A DNA stretch of 64,000 nucleotides from SIG672 sp045605765. Lineage in GTDB: Bacteria > Bacillota > Clostridia > Oscillospirales > CAG-272. This document shows positions 18,379 to 27,054 of the stretch, piece by piece (the first letter of the stretch is position 1; the number at the start of each line of letters is the position of its first letter). The notes beneath the pieces are model-generated. The model did not search any database, was not told where the DNA came from, and saw nothing but the letters and a program-made list of their open reading frames with translations. The DNA lies in contig JAZUQQ010000044.1 of the NCBI GenBank assembly GCA_045605765.1, positions 1 through 64,000 on the forward strand, in the 5' to 3' direction. A program made the position numbers and the translations under genes.

Positions 18379-18403
18379 CCTTTAAGAAAGGATCAAAAGT
18401 TTT

Positions 18404-18616
18404 ATGCAAAGCTCAAAAAAGCTGCCCCAAAAGAAGCGGCGGCAGTCAAACTGTGAAAGCTGTGAATTTTACGATTACGACGAATTTTACGAGTCCTACT
18501 CTTGCAGAGTAAATCTCGATCAGGACGACCAGATCCGTTTTATTTCGGGAGATAGTGCGTCCTGTCCTTACTATCGCTATTACGACGAATACAAGAGCGT
18601 TCAAAAACAAAATTAA
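18404..18616 (+). CDS. Small cysteine-rich protein, DUF6472-like
   Basis: 70 residues with four cysteines: CESCEFY, CRVNL and CPYYRYY, a pattern suggesting one metal site. A basic N-terminus is followed by an acidic, Tyr-rich body. It resembles the short Clostridia proteins labelled DUF6472, as far as I can judge by eye. AAGAAAGGA precedes the ATG. It lies 25 bases after the CotH gene and 10 before the deacetylase, so the three are likely co-transcribed. Function unknown. Confidence 0.75.
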   Translation: MQSSKKLPQKKRRQSNCESCEFYDYDEFYESYSCRVNLDQDDQIRFISGDSASCPYYRYYDEYKSVQKQN

Positions 18617-18626
18617 GGAGAAATTT

Positions 18627-19418
18627 ATGATACAGTTTAACGTTTTTCCGGAAGGCAAGAAAAGAATTGTCACGTTCAGCTATGACGACGGTCATATAAA
18701 CGACGTCCGCCTCACTAAGCTTTTCAACAAGTTCGGCGTAAAGGGCACCTTCCATTTAAACGACAAGCGAGCGGACTTTGACAAACGCAAGGACACGCTC
18801 CGTGAGCTCTACCGCGGTCACGAGATCTCCTGTCATACCTCGACTCACGGATTTCTCTCTAATATGCCCGCGTCGAGCATTATAAACGAGGTCTTCCAAA
18901 ACCGTCGCAAGCTCGAGGAGATAGCCGGATATCCGGTGACGGGTATGTCATATCCGTCGGGCGACTTTTCAAAAGAGGTCGAAGCCTCGCTTACCGCCTG
19001 CGGCATAGTTTACAGCAGAACGGTAATTGCTACCGGAAAATTCGAATTTCCTCAAAACTTTCTTGAATGGCACCCGACCTGCCATCACAAAGACGCCGTT
19101 CCACTCTGTGAAAAGTTTATGGAAAGTCTTGACTCTCAGTGGACGCGTCCGCTTCTCTACATTTGGGGACACACTCACGAGCTGAGAAACGAGGACGACT
19201 GGGCGCATATGGAGAAGATCCTTTCTCTGGTTTCGGGAAGCGACAAGATCTGGTACGCTACGAATATAGAAATCTACCGTTACCGACAGGCGCAGAAGGC
19301 TCTCGTCGTATCGACGGACGAAAAAATCCTTTACAATCCCTCGTCGCTCGACGTCTGGGTTGAAAAAGACAAGACCGACATTATCCATATCCCGGCAGGG
19401 AAAACGGTAACTATCTAA
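18627..19418 (+). CDS. Polysaccharide deacetylase family protein (NodB-like)
   Basis: 263 residues. The catalytic Asp pair is in VTFSYDDGH and the metal His pair in SCHTSTHGF; a third conserved segment is MSYPSGDFS. Family enzymes remove N- or O-acetyl groups from chitin, peptidoglycan or capsule sugars using a divalent metal. No signal peptide is seen, so it may act inside the cell on a precursor. AAGGAG lies before ATG 18627; the open frame from 18555 runs through the previous gene and is rejected. Confidence 0.88.
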   Translation: MIQFNVFPEGKKRIVTFSYDDGHINDVRLTKLFNKFGVKGTFHLNDKRADFDKRKDTLRELYRGHEISCHTSTHGFLSNMPASSIINEVFQNRRKLEEIAGYPVTGMSYPSGDFSKEVEASLTACGIVYSRTVIATGKFEFPQNFLEWHPTCHHKDAVPLCEKFMESLDSQWTRPLLYIWGHTHELRNEDDWAHMEKILSLVSGSDKIWYATNIEIYRYRQAQKALVVSTDEKILYNPSSLDVWVEKDKTDIIHIPAGKTVTI

Positions 19419-19429
19419 TCACACAAAAC

Positions 19430-19464
19430 AAAAAAGCATAGAACCTTTCGTTCTATGCTTTTTT
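19430..19464. terminator. Bidirectional terminator
   Basis: AAAAAAGCATAGAAC, CTTTC, GTTCTATGCTTTTTT, between convergent genes. Confidence 0.92.
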
Positions 19465-19478
19465 GATTTTAACAGAAA

Positions 19479-19718
19479 TTAGTCGGCAAATACGGTAATT
19501 CTATTCTTGGTGATCTCGGTTACGAGGTCAACAACCCAAGCGATGAAGTTACCAATACCGGTAACGAGAACGAGAATTCCTACTACGAGAGTAACGATGT
19601 TCTTGGTCTCAAAGTAACGAACGATACGGTAAATGCCTGCAATGAAGCCTCCGAAAAAGATTTGAAGAAGAATCTTAGCGATCTTCGGAAGGTTCTCATA
19701 AGTTTCAGTGATTTTCAT
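19479..19718 (-). CDS. Small two-helix membrane protein
   Basis: 79 residues. Two hydrophobic segments (ILLQIFFGGFIAGIYRIV and LVVGILVLVTGIGNFIAWVV) join a KNI turn; the C-terminus LVTEITKNRITVFAD is cytosolic-like. It resembles short unnamed Clostridia membrane proteins. AGAAAGGGG precedes the ATG and its own promoter is present, so it is a real gene. Function unknown. Confidence 0.75.
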   Translation of the reverse strand: MKITETYENLPKIAKILLQIFFGGFIAGIYRIVRYFETKNIVTLVVGILVLVTGIGNFIAWVVDLVTEITKNRITVFAD

Positions 19719-19750
19719 TGGTATTACCCCTTTCTGTATTTTATATATTC

Positions 19751-19779
19751 ATTATACACTCACGTTTGCTAAAAATCAA
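19751..19779 (-). promoter_or_regulatory. Promoter of the two-helix protein gene
   Basis: Minus strand TTGATT, 17 bases, TATAAT with a TG two bases upstream (TGTATAAT). Confidence 0.8.
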
Positions 19780-19864
19780 TAGTTTATTGCAAAAAAATCC
19801 ATTTTTCGTCATTTTCAAGTCCCGAAAATTCAAGGCTTCACAACATTATATTCGCGCGCGACGA

Positions 19865-21931
19865 TTATATTCCGCCGTTGGCGACCGATCTTGCTGCATC
19901 AAATGCACTATGCAGTATATCCATATCATCGCAAAGATCTGCCATACGGAAGTTGAGCGCACCGTGTTGACGCAGGTCTTTTCCGCGAGAGGCAAAGAAG
20001 TCACCAGGTCCGCGAAGGGCAAGGTCTGCCTCGGCTATGCGGTAGCCGTCATTTGTCTCGCAAAGCGAATCGAGACGCTTTTTGGACTGCTCAGCGGGGT
20101 TGTCGCTGACAAGTATGCACCACGATTTGTGCTGACCGCGTCCGACTCGTCCACGGAGCTGATGAAGCTGAGAAAGCCCGAAGCGTTCGGCGTTTTCGAT
20201 GACCATAAGGGTGGCGTTCGGTACATTCACGCCGACTTCGATAACTGTCGTCGAGACGAGCACCGATATTTCACCCGAAACGAAGCGTGACATCACCGCG
20301 TCCTTTTCACTGCTCGGCATTTTTCCGTGCAGGCATGCTATCTTGATATCGGGAAACTTGTCCGCGAGCTTCTGAGCATATTCGGTCGCGTTTTTGAGCT
20401 TTCCTGCACCTTCATTTATCGGATTTCCGAAATAGTCAACGAGAGACGAGGTGTCGGTCTCGCCGTCCTTCACGTCGCTTGCCTCAATAGACGGGCAAAC
20501 TATATACACCTGCCGTCCTTCGAGCGCCTGCTTGTGAATAAAGCCGTTAAGCCTTTCTCTGTAACTCTCGTCAACGAGGAAGGTCGAGACCTTCTGCCTG
20601 CCCGGCGGCAGAGCATCGACAGCGCTATGGTCAAGGTCGCCGTAGATTGACATCGCGAGCGTTCTCGGTATCGGCGTCGCGCTCATCGCAAGAACGTGCA
20701 AATTCTTTCCCTTTGCCGAAAGCATTTCGCGCTGATTTACGCCAAATCTATGCTGTTCGTCGGTAACGGCAAGCGCAAGATCGGCAAACTCCACACCCTG
20801 CGAAAGAAGCGCGTGCGTTCCTATGACAACTCCCGCCTCGCCCGACGCTATCTCTGCGTAGGCGGCGTTTTTCTTTGCCTTCGTCATACTTCCGACAAGG
20901 AGCGTACACTTTATCCCAAGCCTTCCGAAAAGCTCGGAAAGGTCGTTATAATGCTGAGCTGCGAGTATCTCTGTGGGTGCCATAAACGCGCCCTGCTTTA
21001 AGTTTTTCGTGGTAAGATAAAGAGCTGCCGCCGCACAGAGCGTCTTTCCGCTTCCAACGTCGCCCGAAACCAGTCGGCTCATCGCCCTGCCCGACGCCAT
21101 ATCGGCGTATATCTCGCGGATAACTCTTGACTGTGCATCTGTGGGAGTAAACGGAAGCGCGTTCAAAAACTCTCGCTTATCACTATCAGAAAGGGTCAAA
21201 GCCACTCCCTGTTTATGCTCGCGCGTCTTTGCGTTTTGCATAATAGCAAGCGCAAACTCGAAAAGCTCCTCAAAAATGAAATATCTTCTCGCCCTATCAA
21301 GCTGAACGAGATTTTGCGGATTGTGTATGATCTTTATAGCCTCAAAAAGGCTGATTAGCGAATTTTCCTGCCTAATATTATCAGGTATGGTTTCCCCATC
21401 TATTTCGACGCCCTCAATGGCAAGCGATATCGCGTTTCTGACGATTTTCTGCGAAAGTCCCGCGGTTAATGGATAAATCGCGTAAAAATCGGGAAGAGTA
21501 CGCGAAAGTGCGGTCGCTTCAAAATCGGGCGCGGACATACTCCACGAGTTTTTCGTCCTCGTCACCTTGCCGTAAAAGCGGTATGTCTCCCCTGTGTGGA
21601 AAAGCTGTTTTATATAGCTCTGATTGAAAAACACGACCTGACATTTTCCGCTTTCGTCAAAGACGGTGAATTTGGTCAGATTCATTCCTCTTTTGACCGT
21701 GACCGACTTCGGTTCGCTTCCGACGGTCAGTATCATAGACGAGGTCTCGCCCGACATCGCCGCCTCGCAAAGAGTTTTGATGTCTCCTCTGTTCTGATAT
21801 GCTCTTGGATAGAGGCGCAGAAGGTCTCCGACGCTGAAAACGCCAAGCGTTGCAAAAAGCTGGGCGCGCTTTTCTCCGATGCCCGCAAGCGCAGTTATCG
21901 GAGAGGTCATTGTTATCTTTTTGCCTGCCAC
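19865..21931 (-). CDS. recG: ATP-dependent DNA helicase RecG
   Basis: 688 residues, normal length. N-terminal wedge/OB domain begins ALAGIGEKRAQLFATLG. Helicase motif I VSGDVGSGKT, motif II in the DEQH form (VTDEQHRFG), motif III AMSATPIPRTLAM, and motif VI QLRGRVGRG are present. Rescues stalled forks by branch migration. The start is GTG at 21931 with AAAGGAGG eight bases upstream; a later ATG lacks such a site. Confidence 0.95.
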   Translation of the reverse strand: MAGKKITMTSPITALAGIGEKRAQLFATLGVFSVGDLLRLYPRAYQNRGDIKTLCEAAMSGETSSMILTVGSEPKSVTVKRGMNLTKFTVFDESGKCQVVFFNQSYIKQLFHTGETYRFYGKVTRTKNSWSMSAPDFEATALSRTLPDFYAIYPLTAGLSQKIVRNAISLAIEGVEIDGETIPDNIRQENSLISLFEAIKIIHNPQNLVQLDRARRYFIFEELFEFALAIMQNAKTREHKQGVALTLSDSDKREFLNALPFTPTDAQSRVIREIYADMASGRAMSRLVSGDVGSGKTLCAAAALYLTTKNLKQGAFMAPTEILAAQHYNDLSELFGRLGIKCTLLVGSMTKAKKNAAYAEIASGEAGVVIGTHALLSQGVEFADLALAVTDEQHRFGVNQREMLSAKGKNLHVLAMSATPIPRTLAMSIYGDLDHSAVDALPPGRQKVSTFLVDESYRERLNGFIHKQALEGRQVYIVCPSIEASDVKDGETDTSSLVDYFGNPINEGAGKLKNATEYAQKLADKFPDIKIACLHGKMPSSEKDAVMSRFVSGEISVLVSTTVIEVGVNVPNATLMVIENAERFGLSQLHQLRGRVGRGQHKSWCILVSDNPAEQSKKRLDSLCETNDGYRIAEADLALRGPGDFFASRGKDLRQHGALNFRMADLCDDMDILHSAFDAARSVANGGI

Positions 21932-21966
21932 TCGGACGTCCTCCTTTAAAGAAATTTCTTAATAAA

Positions 21967-21995
21967 ATGATACCATAGCGAACAATATTTGTCAA
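21967..21995 (-). promoter_or_regulatory. Promoter of recG
   Basis: Minus strand TTGACA, 17 bases (ending TGG), TATCAT. It lies seven bases from the divergent promoter at 22002. Confidence 0.8.
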
Positions 21996-22001
21996 GAACC
22001 C

Positions 22002-22030
22002 TTGAATAAGCCAAAAGTATTTGCTATAAT
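22002..22030 (+). promoter_or_regulatory. Promoter of the SLOG-prmC pair
   Basis: TTGAAT, 17 bases, TATAAT, followed by the ATG at 22065. Confidence 0.8.
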
Positions 22031-22064
22031 AAGGAGTATAATACCGCCTACGAAGGGAGCCTCT

Positions 22065-22589
22065 ATGGAATTTGACAAAAGCGCAAGCTGCTGCTTTACC
22101 GGTCACCGCAACATATCCGATGACGAAAAGCAAAGGGCTTCCGACGAGATAAAAAGAATAGTCCGCACGCTTGTCCGACACGGAGTTCGTCATTTTATTG
22201 CAGGCGGTGCGCTCGGATTTGACACGGTAGCCGCTGTGACGGTCATAAATATGCGCGACAACGAGGTCCTGACCGATGCAGACGGAAACGAAGCCAAAAT
22301 ACACCTTACCATTGCCGTTCCCTGCCCTCAGCAGAGCGCACGATGGTCGTTTGCAGATCGAACACTGTATAACAGCATACTCCACTCTGCCGACGAGGTG
22401 GTAACTTTGTCCGATCACTACACTGGCGAGTGTATGTTTATCCGTAACAGATATATGGTCGACAGATCTACCTACTGCATCTCTTACGTCACACATCGGC
22501 GCGGCGGATCATATTATACTATGAGCTATGCTCAAAAATCGGGGCTTGGCGTTATCAACATCGCGCCCGATATAAATGGAGAAAAATGA
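22065..22589 (+). CDS. SLOG-family protein (YpsA/DUF1273 type)
   Basis: 174 residues. SCCFTGHRNI at the N-terminus and FIAGGALGFDTVAA are the Rossmann-like nucleotide or ligand-binding signatures of the SLOG superfamily (YpsA, DprA, LOG). YpsA in Bacillus affects cell division; the ligand is not settled. GAAGGGA lies six bases before ATG 22065; an in-frame TTG at 22002 falls in the promoter. The stop overlaps the prmC ATG by four bases, so the two are coupled. Confidence 0.85.
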   Translation: MEFDKSASCCFTGHRNISDDEKQRASDEIKRIVRTLVRHGVRHFIAGGALGFDTVAAVTVINMRDNEVLTDADGNEAKIHLTIAVPCPQQSARWSFADRTLYNSILHSADEVVTLSDHYTGECMFIRNRYMVDRSTYCISYVTHRRGGSYYTMSYAQKSGLGVINIAPDINGEK

Positions 22590-23323
22590 ACGAAAGAGAA
22601 ATTATACTCGATTTTTACAAAAGCGACCCTGTCGGCGCAAAGGACGCGCTCGACCGCCTCGATACGGGAGATTGCGCGGCGTACATAATCGGGGAGTGGT
22701 ATTTCTGGCGGCACACCTTCAAGGTGAACCGCGCGTGTCTGATACCGCGACCGGACACCGAATGTCTGGTCGAGATATCCATACGCGACCTGCCGAAAAA
22801 CGCGGTGTTCGTCGATTTCTGTACGGGAAGCGGCTGTATCGCCCTGTCGATTCTCTATGACCGACCTGACCTTACAGCAATTGCCATTGACATATCGGGT
22901 GAGGCTCTTGAAGCGGCAAAGGAGAACGCGCGTTTGCTCGGGCTTTCGGACAGAATAACCTTTGTAAATGCCGATCTTCTTAATAAAGATCCTCTTGAAA
23001 ACGGGGTTTTTAGCGCCATTATATCAAATCCGCCTTATATCAGGACGGCGGTGGTGAGCGAGTCCCCCGACCTTTTGCCCGAACCGAGAATCGCGCTTGA
23101 CGGCGGAGATGACGGGCTTGTCTTTTATCGGCATTTCGTCAAAGCTTTTGCAAAAAATCTCGGAGATGACGGAAAATTCATTTTTGAGATTGGATTTGAT
23201 CAGCGCGAAGATATAATAAAAATCGCAAACGAGTGCGGTTTTTCCTGCAAGGTAACAAAGGACTATGCTTCAAATGACCGTGTTGCAGTTTTGAGAAAAC
23301 AGAAGATACAATCTTTTAATTAA
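22586..23323 (+). CDS. prmC: Release factor glutamine methyltransferase, PrmC/HemK type
   Basis: 245 residues. IPRPDTE, the SAM loop VDFCTGSGCIAL, and the NPPY catalytic motif (SNPPYI) mark the N5-glutamine methyltransferase family, which modifies the GGQ of RF1 and RF2. The protein is about 30-40 residues shorter than usual because the N-terminal helical domain is reduced. prfA is not adjacent. A related methyltransferase with another target cannot be excluded. Confidence 0.85.
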   Translation: MNEREIILDFYKSDPVGAKDALDRLDTGDCAAYIIGEWYFWRHTFKVNRACLIPRPDTECLVEISIRDLPKNAVFVDFCTGSGCIALSILYDRPDLTAIAIDISGEALEAAKENARLLGLSDRITFVNADLLNKDPLENGVFSAIISNPPYIRTAVVSESPDLLPEPRIALDGGDDGLVFYRHFVKAFAKNLGDDGKFIFEIGFDQREDIIKIANECGFSCKVTKDYASNDRVAVLRKQKIQSFN

Positions 23324-23380
23324 AGTTTCTAGGAAGGTTTGGAAACACTTTATACAATAAGGTTTCCAAGAAAACAAAAA
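23321..23380 (+). repeat. Palindromic repeat, 5' module before ddl
   Basis: TTAAAGTTTCTAGGAAGGT with Shine-Dalgarno-like AGGAAGG at 23331-23337, then a hairpin at 23339-23369 (outer arms TTGGAAA/TTTCCAA, inner CTTTAT/ATAAGG, loop ACA), then an A-rich spacer to the ATG. Hairpin 1 of the full module is missing. Confidence 0.75.
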
Positions 23381-24421
23381 ATGAAAAATGTTTGTTTGAT
23401 CTTTGGAGGAAAATCCTCCGAATATGAGGTATCACTCAGAAGCGCGAGCGCAATACTTGGCGGTATCGATCGCGAAAAATACTCCGTAATCCTTCTCGGC
23501 ATAACCAAAGATGGAAAATGGTACGTCTTTGATGGCGACAGCACCAAAATAGCTAACGGAGATTGGGCCTCTGACGAAGCACATCTGACCAAGGCAACGT
23601 TGTCACAGTCTTTCGGTGATAGGACTCTCGTTCTTGCCGACGGCAGAAGCATATGCGTTGACGTTATGTACCCTGCCGTTCACGGCGAAAACTGCGAAGA
23701 TGGACGTCTGCAAGGACTTTTTGAGCTTGCGGGCATTCCCTTCGTTGGACCGTCCTGCCTCGCATCTGCTATCTGTATGGACAAGAGCGTCACCAAAGCA
23801 ATACTCAACGACATAGGTATCCCTCAGGCAAAAGCTTTCGTTGTACTCAACAGCGACAAAGAAAGCTCTTATGCCGATACCTTTGCGTGGGCAAGCAATA
23901 TGGGATATCCTCTGTTCGTCAAGCCGACCTCGGCAGGCTCGTCTGTCGGAAGCTCCAAGGTATCGTGTGAGGCAGAGCTCGCAGCTGCTCTTGATAATGC
24001 ACTCGCTTACGGCGGAAAGGCTCTTGTAGAGGAATACATTAAAGCTCGCGAGGTAGAGGTTGCCGTCCTTGGCAACGATGATCTGAAAATCTCGGTCTGC
24101 GGAGAGATTGAGCCGGGCGCCGATTTCTACGACTACGACACCAAATATAAGAACGACACTGCATCCTACTTTATTCCTGCGAGAATTTCGGAGAAAACTT
24201 CAGAAGATATCCGTAATTACGCAGAAAAAATATTCAAAGTGCTCGGATGCAAGGGACTTTCGCGCGTCGATTTCTTCGTCACCGAGGATGAGAAAATTTA
24301 TTTCAACGAGATAAACACGCTTCCCGGATTCACATCAATAAGTATGTATCCCAAGCTTATGATGAATGAAGGAATGTCTTTTTCCGAGTTAATCTCATCG
24401 CTTATCGAGCTTGCAAAATAA
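23381..24421 (+). CDS. ddl: D-alanine--D-alanine ligase
   Basis: 346 residues; joins two D-Ala for peptidoglycan precursors. IFGGKSSEYEVSLRSA at the N-terminus, ATP-grasp loop KPTSAGSSVGSSKV and metal site FNEINTLPGFTSISMYPKLM are diagnostic. ATG 23381 is chosen because the family begins just before the GGKS loop; the frame from 23339 lies within the palindromic repeat. The only Shine-Dalgarno-like sequence is on the far side of the hairpin, as for comM and pyrK. Confidence 0.94.
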   Translation: MKNVCLIFGGKSSEYEVSLRSASAILGGIDREKYSVILLGITKDGKWYVFDGDSTKIANGDWASDEAHLTKATLSQSFGDRTLVLADGRSICVDVMYPAVHGENCEDGRLQGLFELAGIPFVGPSCLASAICMDKSVTKAILNDIGIPQAKAFVVLNSDKESSYADTFAWASNMGYPLFVKPTSAGSSVGSSKVSCEAELAAALDNALAYGGKALVEEYIKAREVEVAVLGNDDLKISVCGEIEPGADFYDYDTKYKNDTASYFIPARISEKTSEDIRNYAEKIFKVLGCKGLSRVDFFVTEDEKIYFNEINTLPGFTSISMYPKLMMNEGMSFSELISSLIELAK

Positions 24422-24424
24422 ACT

Positions 24425-25693
24425 ATGAAAAGCGCTAAAATAACTGAGATAGCCTGCTACGTCGGATACGTCACGCAGGCTATCGTTTTGAACCTTACAC
24501 CGCTCTTTTTCGTTATTTTTCAAAACGACTACGGGATTTCGAGCTCAAAGCTTTCGGTTATTATATTTTTAACTTTTTTTGTGCAGATAGGCATTGACCT
24601 GCTTGTAGCGTACCTGGGAGAAAGAGTAAATCTTCGTTTGTTTGCAGTTCTTGCTCACGTCACCTCTGCCGCAGGACTCATTCTTCTTTCGCTTCTTCCT
24701 GCGATCATTGATCCCTTTATCGGGATAATTATAGCAGTCGTCACCTATTCGGTTGGAAGCGCGCTTCTCGAAGTTATGATAAACCCGCTTTTCGACCGAC
24801 TTCCCAAAAAGGGCGATAAAGGCTTCTCGTTTGCTCATTCCTTTTACTGTTGGGGCCAGATGACGGTAATTCTCCTCAGTGCCTTAACACTTAAATTTCT
24901 CGGAAGCTTCTGGCAGCCGATTCCTCTCGTCTGGTCTGTAATTCCGATAACCAACGCTATCGTACTCGCATTTGCTCCTATACCCGAAAAGGTCATGCCT
25001 TTGCGCGAAAATGCGAGCGAAAGTGCGACCAAAAGAACCTTCGGAAAATTCGCGATGCTTCTGTTTATCGTCGTTATGATCTGTGCAGGCGCGTCCGAGC
25101 AGGGTGTAGCTCAGTGGGCATCTTATTTTGCGGAAAAGGGTCTCGAAACCAGCAAGATAGTCGGAGACCTGCTCGGACCCTGTATGTTCGCCTTTTTTAT
25201 GGCTATCAGCCGAACACTTTTCGGAATATTCGGAACGAGGATTAATATATCGAAGGCTCTCACAGTTTGCGCCGTGTCCTGCGCCGTATGTTATCTTGCA
25301 ATAGCTTTTATTCCCTCTCCGCTTTTCTCGCTCGCCACATGCGCTATCAGCGGACTTGCCGTGAGCATAATGTGGCCCGCAACTCTCGACCTTGCATCGT
25401 CAACATTTTATTGCGGAACTGCCGCGTTTTCCCTGCTTTCGGTAGCGGGAGATATCGGTTGCACGGTCGGACCAAGCGTAAATGGCATCGTTTCTGACTT
25501 TTTTGCAAGCACAGGGCTTGCTGAACAACTTTCCGAAACCGTGCAAATTCCATCGGAACAGCTTGCGATACGCTTTGGTTTTGCACTCGACACGGTCTTC
25601 CCTCTCATAATGACCTTTTCCCTTATCTATATATCAAGAAAAATACTCCCGAACACTAGCGCACATCCTGAGTTGTCTCGGGACGGGAAGTAA
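24425..25693 (+). CDS. Major facilitator superfamily transporter
   Basis: 422 residues, about 12 helices in two halves, with YLGERVNLR after helix 2 in the place of the MFS A-like loop. The start is three bases after the ddl stop, so it is probably translated by coupling. Substrate unknown. The 3' end overlaps the convergent lipoprotein gene by 38 bases. Confidence 0.85.
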   Translation: MKSAKITEIACYVGYVTQAIVLNLTPLFFVIFQNDYGISSSKLSVIIFLTFFVQIGIDLLVAYLGERVNLRLFAVLAHVTSAAGLILLSLLPAIIDPFIGIIIAVVTYSVGSALLEVMINPLFDRLPKKGDKGFSFAHSFYCWGQMTVILLSALTLKFLGSFWQPIPLVWSVIPITNAIVLAFAPIPEKVMPLRENASESATKRTFGKFAMLLFIVVMICAGASEQGVAQWASYFAEKGLETSKIVGDLLGPCMFAFFMAISRTLFGIFGTRINISKALTVCAVSCAVCYLAIAFIPSPLFSLATCAISGLAVSIMWPATLDLASSTFYCGTAAFSLLSVAGDIGCTVGPSVNGIVSDFFASTGLAEQLSETVQIPSEQLAIRFGFALDTVFPLIMTFSLIYISRKILPNTSAHPELSRDGK

Positions 25694-26153
25694 TATCCGC
25701 GGTCATATTCTTATAAACAAGTCTAAGAGGCTCGCCGCTTTGCGAATCGGTATATATGACTGTACCGTCTGATGTCTCGAGAACACTAACGTCTCTACCG
25801 CTTATCCTTTCGTGAGAAACTACCGCGATGCTTTCGTGTGAGTCAAGTAAAAACTCAAAAATCTTTCTTACGTACTGGTTACTTACCTCGCTCTCTTCTC
25901 CGAGCGAGGTGAAATATTTTATGCTGTTATTTTCGGGATAGTAGATAAAATACCAATCGCAAAGCGAAGAATTCTTCGGAAAGGTAAGCTTTACCGATCC
26001 GTCTTCGTTCAAGACAAGATCTATATTATACTCATCGTCTCCGATAACACAGCTAAGACCGTACTCACCTGCTATCGGTGTGTACTTCTCGCGCAAATCG
26101 CATGATGTCAGCAACAGTATTGGCAAAATAAATAATATAGCAAATTTTCTCAT
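25656..26153 (-). CDS. Small lipoprotein of unknown function
   Basis: 165 residues. Signal peptide MRKFAILFILPILLLTSC with lipobox LLTSC, then a beta-rich exported domain (DLVLNEDGSVKLTFP, YYPENNSIKYF). No family recognised. ATG 26153 is used since AAGAAGAAAG precedes it by about seven bases; the GTG at 26162 would touch that site. The 3' end overlaps the MFS gene tail to tail. Confidence 0.78.
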   Translation of the reverse strand: MRKFAILFILPILLLTSCDLREKYTPIAGEYGLSCVIGDDEYNIDLVLNEDGSVKLTFPKNSSLCDWYFIYYPENNSIKYFTSLGEESEVSNQYVRKIFEFLLDSHESIAVVSHERISGRDVSVLETSDGTVIYTDSQSGEPLRLVYKNMTADITSRPETTQDVR

Positions 26154-26275
26154 AACGATCACTTTCTTCTTGATAAGTAAAATACTCTGTGATATAATTA
26201 TATTGTAAATTTATTTTTGTTATTACATTGCCGACTTGATTTTGATATAAACGGCAACAGAAAGGAACACAACCT

Positions 26276-26992
26276 ATGAAAAACCATATTATTAAAGGAC
26301 TTTCCGAGTTTTTCGGTACTGCTTTTCTCGTACTATTCGGATGCGGCTCCGCAGTTATTGTCGGGTGCAACTCCTCTCTCGGCAGCGGTTATCTTCTGAC
26401 CTCACTCGCCTTCGGGTTGACCCTTACAGTACTTATCTGTATTATAGGGGGCGTTTCGGGATGCCATGTAAATCCTGCCATCTCGCTCGCCCTGCTAATA
26501 AATGGGAAAATGAAGCTTTGCGAATTTATCTATTATATTACAGGACAGTTCCTCGGCGGAATTCTCGGAGGAGCGATACTCTTTCTGATCGTCAAGACAG
26601 GAAACGTGATCGATCTGTCGGGAGATTATCTCCAAGGCATCTTGGCACTCGGCGCAAACTCGATCTCAAGTGTCGGAGATAACGTCTGGCTCGCTATTCT
26701 GATTGAAGCTCTTCTTACCTTCTTTTTCGTGCTCTCGGTGATTAAGGTCACCGAAAAGCCGTCAAACGGACTTTTCTCCGCTCTCATCATCGGTCTTTCG
26801 CTCACACTCGTACATATAGTCGGCATAGCGCTCACGGGAACGTCGGTAAATCCTGCTCGTAGTCTGGGAGTTGCCGTATTTGCAGGTGGAGAATTTCTTG
26901 CAAACATATGGGTGTTTATCGTCGGGCCCTTCATTGGGAGTCTGCTCGCAGCGTTTATTTATCCGGCAATTTCCGATAAAACCGCGAAGTGA
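26276..26992 (+). CDS. Aquaporin (MIP family)
   Basis: 238 residues, six helices. NPA boxes are intact: HVNPAISLA and SVNPARSLG. Selectivity positions look water-type: Phe in AFGLTL, His in LVHIVGIA, Thr in TGTSV, and Arg after the second NPA, which are the AqpZ residues; glycerol facilitators have a small residue and Asp instead. AGAAAGGA precedes the ATG. Divergent from the lipoprotein gene. Confidence 0.9.
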   Translation: MKNHIIKGLSEFFGTAFLVLFGCGSAVIVGCNSSLGSGYLLTSLAFGLTLTVLICIIGGVSGCHVNPAISLALLINGKMKLCEFIYYITGQFLGGILGGAILFLIVKTGNVIDLSGDYLQGILALGANSISSVGDNVWLAILIEALLTFFFVLSVIKVTEKPSNGLFSALIIGLSLTLVHIVGIALTGTSVNPARSLGVAVFAGGEFLANIWVFIVGPFIGSLLAAFIYPAISDKTAK

Positions 26993-27003
26993 CAAGACAA
27001 TAG

Positions 27004-27042
27004 AAAAAGCTCCAAGAAGCTTTAGGCTTCTTGGAGCTTTTA
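27004..27042. terminator. Bidirectional terminator
   Basis: AAAAGCTCCAAGAAGC, TTTAG, GCTTCTTGGAGCTTTT between convergent aquaporin and putP. Confidence 0.92.
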
Positions 27043-27054
27043 TTTTAAAACAAA

